From: Cristatella mucedo
Lineage: Eukaryota; Bryozoa; Phylactolaemata; Cristatellidae
Length of the DNA: 64,000 nucleotides
Direction of reading: 5' to 3'
Assembly (NCBI GenBank): GCA_009760855.2
Contig: WPIO01000022.1
Location: 897,501-961,500, forward strand
The first letter of the stretch is position 1. Each line of letters begins with the position of its first letter. This document shows positions 59,661 to 64,000 of the stretch, one piece after another. A program made the position numbers and the translations under genes. The notes beneath the pieces are model-generated. The model did not search any database and was not told the DNA's origin. It saw only the letters and a list, made by a program, of their open reading frames with translations.

Positions 59661-61303
59661 TGATCTCTGCATGGTCGCAAAAAAAAGGAGTCACTAGCGT
59701 GAGGTGAGTGTAAGCCGATGCTCTAACACCGAGCACGCGCCGGTACACAAACGACGAAACGCAGACGCCGATGCGTGGCTTCAACACTAGTGGATTCTGC
59801 CAGCGCTCGCAGCGTTACACCGTACAGCCGTCCCCCCTTCTTCCTGCTTCCCGCCGCTTGCTCATAAACCAGCGGCCATAAACGCCATCGGTCCATAAAG
59901 TCGTAGCGCGGCAATAAAACAATGGCAGCGAGACAGCTTGCGCAAGCGTATCGCTTTGTATCGTCGTGGCGTACTCTCTTTCCAGGCGCCCGCTATTGCA
60001 GGACTGCTCCCGTTGGTACCAGGAAATAACAGGTGAGAGACCAAGTCACAGCGGTAGGTCTCTTAAGGGCCCCTGAAAATAAGTATACCCGCGTGCTTGA
60101 ACAGGTGCTTGCAAGCCAGTACGGTTTGTGAGCGGAGCTCCTGAAGCATGCGACCGCACGTTACGCGTAGCTGACGCCGCCTCCCATCGAGAGACACTGC
60201 AGGGCGATACTGTCAGCAGCGAGGAATCTATAACGTTTGCAAAACCTTTTCACGACTAAGAAGCTACCTTTATATCTATACAGTGCACTGCGATGCCATT
60301 CCTAAAGCACTAGAGCAGCTGCATCTTCGTCGGTAACTCCGTAAGTCTACGCTGTAACCTATCAGTCACAGCGCTCGAGTTTTTGCTAGCGCTCAGAGTC
60401 CTACTCGGCCGTCGGTGAGCATTATCGACAGCCTTCGGCTGGCGAGGCGACAAGAAAGCGAGAAGTAAATGAAGCGGAATAGCAACGGGCAGCGAAATAA
60501 GTAACGAGCGGCACGGAATAGGCCGCTTCGGCAGAGTAGATAAGTAGCGAGCGGAACAAAAACCTGACGCAGCGCCAAAACGTGCGGCGGCAGGAGACAA
60601 GATGGCGTCGTTGCGTGAGGATTTTGGTGGCGAGTTCCAGCACATGGGGCCTGCGAAACAAAAGGTTCTGCCACTAATGATTTTAATCGAAAGAAAGGGA
60701 AGGACTGGTGGGGTGTTCTGAGTAAACCTTGGCGTACGAGAAGACCGCTAAGGGCGTTGCAATTCGGCAAGTTATGCACGAAACGTGGGGGAGGGGCAGC
60801 CAGGGGCATGCATCATCGGCGAGCTTGTGCGTATCCGCCGTACGACTGACCGCCCAGCGGATTTTCAGTACGCGTGGAGCGCATGGCTGTATCTCGAATT
60901 TAAGCGAATCACATTTCAGTCATATGTAAACATTAGTTCTCGATACCGCTATATCCGCGTAAGCTAGTTCAGTCAGCGAGACGAGGCGAGCTCCTTCTAC
61001 AGACCTGACGCTCGTAGCGCACCAGATGGCAATGTAGCGTATCGCCACGTGGGTGAAGCTTTTTAGACAAGTCGCTGCTTGGTATTTATTGCAGATAATC
61101 GCGTTGGCATTTGGTTAATGCCTTGGGTTGAGGTTTATAGTGTACGGTTTAGGTTTAGGGCTTTGCATGTAGGCGATGAATCACCTCGATGGCGAAAGGT
61201 TTATGCTTTAGCAGCGCTTGGGCAGCTTTAATTAGCTTGGGGGTTTTATGGCATTGCAGATCAGCGGTTAGTCAAGCTGGTAGCTTAGACTCTAAGCTAT
61301 CGG
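59661..61303. other. No gene recognised
   Basis: Upstream of the GGCX CpG-rich region. Apart from an old LINE piece (60390-60730) I see no structure. Confidence 0.4.
60390..60730 (-). mobile_element. Old LINE family 2-like fragment
   Basis: Minus strand reads IKIISGRTFCFAGPMCWNSP, PKSSRNDAILS, resembling the GDRSFSSAGPRLWNSLPQFLRND block. The remainder is diverged. Confidence 0.5.
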
Positions 61304-61474
61304 CAGTAGTTCTCAGCCTTCCTAATGCCGTGACACTTTAATACAGTTTCTCATGTTATGGCGACCCCTAATCATAAAATTTGTGTGTGCGAAATGTGAA
61401 AATGCGTGTTTTCTGATGATCTAGGTGACCCCTGAGAAAGGGTCGTTCGATCCCCAAAGGGGTGAAAACCGCTG
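61304..61474. mobile_element. Short hAT relic (MITE-like)
   Basis: Begins CAGTAGTTCTCAGCC and ends GGGGTGAAAACCGCTG, imperfect inverted ends of the CAGxGGTTCTCAACC type. Internally ATGGCGACCCCTAATCAT and GACCCCTGAGAAAGGGTCG. I could not see a clean 8-bp target duplication. Confidence 0.7.
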
Positions 61475-61880
61475 GCTTAGAGAGATTGCAGGATAATGTG
61501 TGGCTTCGCGATAGGTGTAGATTGCCTGCACGTGAACTTAAGAGCTTTATGACTTCTATGGTGGGCAGGGGGGGTGAATATTTAAGGAGGTGAAGCCCCA
61601 GTAGATTGGAGAGATTAGACCGGATAAGTCGATATCTTGGTCCAATCCACGCCACGGGAACTTGAGACCCCACTGTAATGCTTCGTAGACTGGCGCTAGA
61701 AACGATGTCGGCGAGGCAACCTTATTTCGCGTAGATGCAAACCGAATCGATTTCGGCAGTTGGCTACGCCGCTAGGCAAGCGGCAGGGTACGCCTCCTCC
61801 GCCGAGCATTCGGCGGAGGAGTAATATTCCGTATCTAAAGTCGGCTGACTTGCCTGTGGAGCTGATGAGTTTAGCTAGAG

Positions 61881-62010
61881 CAGTGGTTCTCAATCTTATT
61901 AATGCCGCTACCCTCTAATACAGTTCCTCGTGTTGTAGCGACCCCAAACCATAAACTTACTATTTATGGGAAATGTGGAAATGCGTGTTTTTCGATGGTC
62001 TTAGGGTGGC
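61881..62010. mobile_element. Second hAT relic of the same family, cut by another hAT
   Basis: CAGTGGTTCTCAATCTTATT, TGTAGCGACCCCAAACCATA and GCGTGTTTTTCGATGGTCTT match the relic at 61304 in order. It breaks off at 62010, where a new terminal sequence starts. Confidence 0.7.
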
Positions 62011-62384
62011 CAGGGGTCGGCAACCTGCGGCTGGCGAGCCGCATGCGGCTCTTTCGATGTCAAGATGTGGCTTTCCAGTTCCATGCGCAAATATTAATAA
62101 TTATATTATTTTACTTTCAAAACTCATAAAAAATATTATACTGAAAAAACTGTAAACAGGATAAGAACACTCAACAGAGAACAGTGAGAATAGGTGGAGC
62201 AGAGAGTATACGGACAGCTGACAGCCGCTTGAGCACCAGGCCCAGCCCCACGGCCGTGCTGTGGCCAGCCCCGTGGCGACGGCTCCATGCTTGCCACTGC
62301 CGAAGTGCCGACTGCCGCCGTCACTAGTCACTACTTCCACCAAGCCAGAAACCCAGCGGGGGTTAGTGTTCAGTCTTCAGTAGG

Positions 62385-62641
62385 ACAGCATTTAGTGGGT
62401 CCCTGTGATTCGTCTTTGATGTGCTTATGCGTGCTGACACTGTGCATGCTGCCACTAACCACATTTGCATGCTGACCCTGCGCATGTCACCCCTAACCAT
62501 ATTATTCATCTCGTTTGTTTTTCAAGCATGATTTTACTTACCATTCAATTGCATTTCACTTTAAAGAAAATGTAAAGCGCCTAGAGAGAGATTGAGTTCT
62601 CTGAGGGCGCTTTATCAAGTGAATTATTATTATTATTATAG
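62385..62641 (+). mobile_element. LINE family 1 3' end only
   Basis: From ACAGCATTTAGTGGGTCCCTG through the 3' untranslated region to the stem-loop and an (ATT)n tail. It is inserted inside the hAT element that begins at 62011. Confidence 0.87.
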
Positions 62642-62763
62642 TAAGTCTTCCTCGGAGCGCGGTTCCATGTGTGTTAATTTAATCGCTTGCGAGAAACAAC
62701 AACTTTTTCGTTATTTCAAGAAGAAGACGATTTAGAAGCGAATTATCTTCTCAGAGGTATGTA

Positions 62764-63314
62764 AGGACAAGTGGTGTACCATCGGACGACCTTACCTTCG
62801 GACAGTTTCCAATTTAAGTAGGTTAGCTATGTGACATATACATGCAAAACTTCAACAGAGTAGCATTTTTTAAATGTGGCAACACTGTTCCGTTTTTTTA
62901 GTTATTGGTGCACTTTGTCATCAACAGTCGCAGTCAGAACTTTTTCGATCAAAAAGTAAATATTTTCATAGTTTTACTGTACTGTATATTATGTTTGTTT
63001 CATGTTGGTATGATACGTATTACATATGAATATGAACTATATGTGTTGAGCTTTCTAAATATATTGTCTGTTTTGAATATTCATAACCTCAAATTATTTT
63101 ACACGTGAAAGTTTCTGAAAATAACCTTTGTTGTACCTCCGGACATTCATGTTGTTGTACCTTCGAATGTCCAAAGGTACAACAACATGTTATTAATTTC
63201 TTATACCTATTTATTTTGTTACAGTGACGTAAAGTAAACATGGTATAAAAAGAAAAAATACTTCTATGGATAATTTAAGAAAATGATTTTGTCCGGAAGT
63301 ACACTACTTGTCCA
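62764..63314. mobile_element. 551-bp nonautonomous element with inverted ends and TA flanks
   Basis: Left end AGGACAAGTGGTGTACC...CGGAC, right end GTCCGGAAGTACACTACTTGT, CCA: inverted over about 23 bp with few mismatches, each flanked by TA (62762-62763 and 63315-63316) as for Tc1/mariner-like insertions. Inside are further copies of the GTACCxxCGGAC motif and a perfect 16-bp-arm palindrome at 63148-63189. No coding frame of note. Confidence 0.72.
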
Positions 63315-63453
63315 TACGCTTTAAGGTTTAACGAAGTCGAGTTTTTTACAGATTAGCAATCAACGAAATTAACCATTTAATTAACGGTTTAATAACGCCG
63401 TTTTGGATAGCGAAATAAAATTTAAAAAATCTTTATTTCAGCTCCGCCACCAA

Positions 63454-64000
63454 ATGGCATCTGATAAAAAAAAGAGACGAACTGATGAAGAAATTTGAGA
63501 ATTTAATCAGGATTGGACTGAGTCGTTTGCGTTCATATGCAACACAGGTGGCCTTCCGAATTGTCTCATTTGCCAAGAAAAACTTGCACACAATAAGAAA
63601 TCAAATTTGGAGAGACACTTCACTTCAAAACATACCCGATTGGCTGCTAAATATCCAACTGGTGACGCACGGAAAAAAGCTGTTAAAGAGCTTCAAAAAC
63701 AAAAACAACAGACGAGTTCTATGCTAAGTAACTGGGCGCAATCTTCAAATAATGTAAATCTGGCAAGCTTTGCAATATCGCCACAAATTGCAAACAGAGG
63801 GAAACCATTTACAGATGGTGAATACGTCAAAGATTGTTTCATGCGTGGAGCTGAAGAACTGTTTCGTGATTTCAAAAACAAAACCGAAATCATGAAGAAA
63901 ATCAAAGATTTGCCATTATCTGCTAAAACAGTACAAGATAGAACTTTTAAAATGTCTTCAAATGTAACAAACATGCAAGTGGAAGACCTTCAACTGGCTT
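63454..64000 (+). pseudogene. hAT transposase, BED zinc finger N-terminus, one early stop codon, runs off the right edge
   Basis: From ATG (MASDKKKRRTDEEI) the frame meets TGA at codon 15 (63496-63498), then stays open for 167 codons to the edge. EFNQDWTESFAFICNTGGLP, CLICQEKLAHNKKSNLERHF, TSKH form a BED-type finger (C-x2-C then H-x4-H). LSNWAQSS and KPFTDGEYVKDCFMRGAEEL follow, as in the ZBED/SCAND3/GTF2IRD2-type hAT transposases. A good acceptor (TTATTTCAG) lies just upstream of the ATG. AT-rich codons contrast with the host genes. The single stop may be a real lesion or be bypassed by a different transcript start. Confidence 0.8.

Larger units (their letters stand above)
62011..64000 (+). 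mobile_element. hAT element, left end to window edge
   Basis: Starts CAGGGGTCGGCAACCTGCGG, continues with the palindromic GAGCCGCATGCGGCTC, a terminal pattern typical of hAT transposons. The transposase at 63454 probably belongs to it. A LINE tail (62385-62641) and a TA-flanked element (62764-63314) sit inside. The right end lies beyond the window. Confidence 0.7.

Overview
This window is animal nuclear DNA, most likely from an invertebrate or an early-branching chordate. It carries genes split by introns of 0.1-3.8 kb, very long microsatellites, tRNA-derived SINEs, two families of non-LTR retrotransposon, and hAT and Tc1 DNA transposons. I cannot name the species. A vertebrate looks unlikely because one gene belongs to a membrane family that I do not know from vertebrates, but that point rests on memory.

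Three protein-coding genes were rebuilt by hand from splice sites, reading phase and family similarity. All three lie on the minus strand. (1) Squalene epoxidase (SQLE), 7248 down to 1431, shows four exons and then runs off the left edge. (2) A multi-pass membrane protein of 526 residues, 27040 down to 15564, has eight exons. Its body resembles the DUF7802 family, an alpha-helical coiled-coil-like first exon precedes it, and it ends in the ER-retrieval motif KKDH. (3) Gamma-glutamyl (vitamin K-dependent) carboxylase (GGCX), 58223 down to 28710, is complete: 15 exons, 2196 nt including the stop, 731 residues. All exon phases join, provided intron 1 is read as a GC-AG intron.

All three products are predicted, or known from their families, to be ER membrane proteins. 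SQLE is a sterol-synthesis enzyme and GGCX modifies secreted proteins; nothing in the sequence shows that the three act together. CpG-rich stretches lie at the first exons of SQLE (about 7020-7330) and GGCX (about 57990-59470).

The introns and the spaces between genes are mostly repeats. LINE family 1 ends in a conserved stem-loop followed by (ATT)n, and its two largest copies share the same two stop codons. LINE family 2 ends in (ACATT)n. A tRNA-headed SINE carries the family 1 tail. Microsatellites include a perfect 546-bp (AC)n and several long (GA)n, (CT)n and (TA)n tracts. The right end (61.3-64 kb) is a nest of DNA transposons: two old hAT relics, a younger hAT element whose BED-finger transposase is open apart from one early stop codon, and a 551-bp TA-flanked element with inverted ends. 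From 7.3 to 15.5 kb and from 59.5 to 61.3 kb I found no convincing gene.
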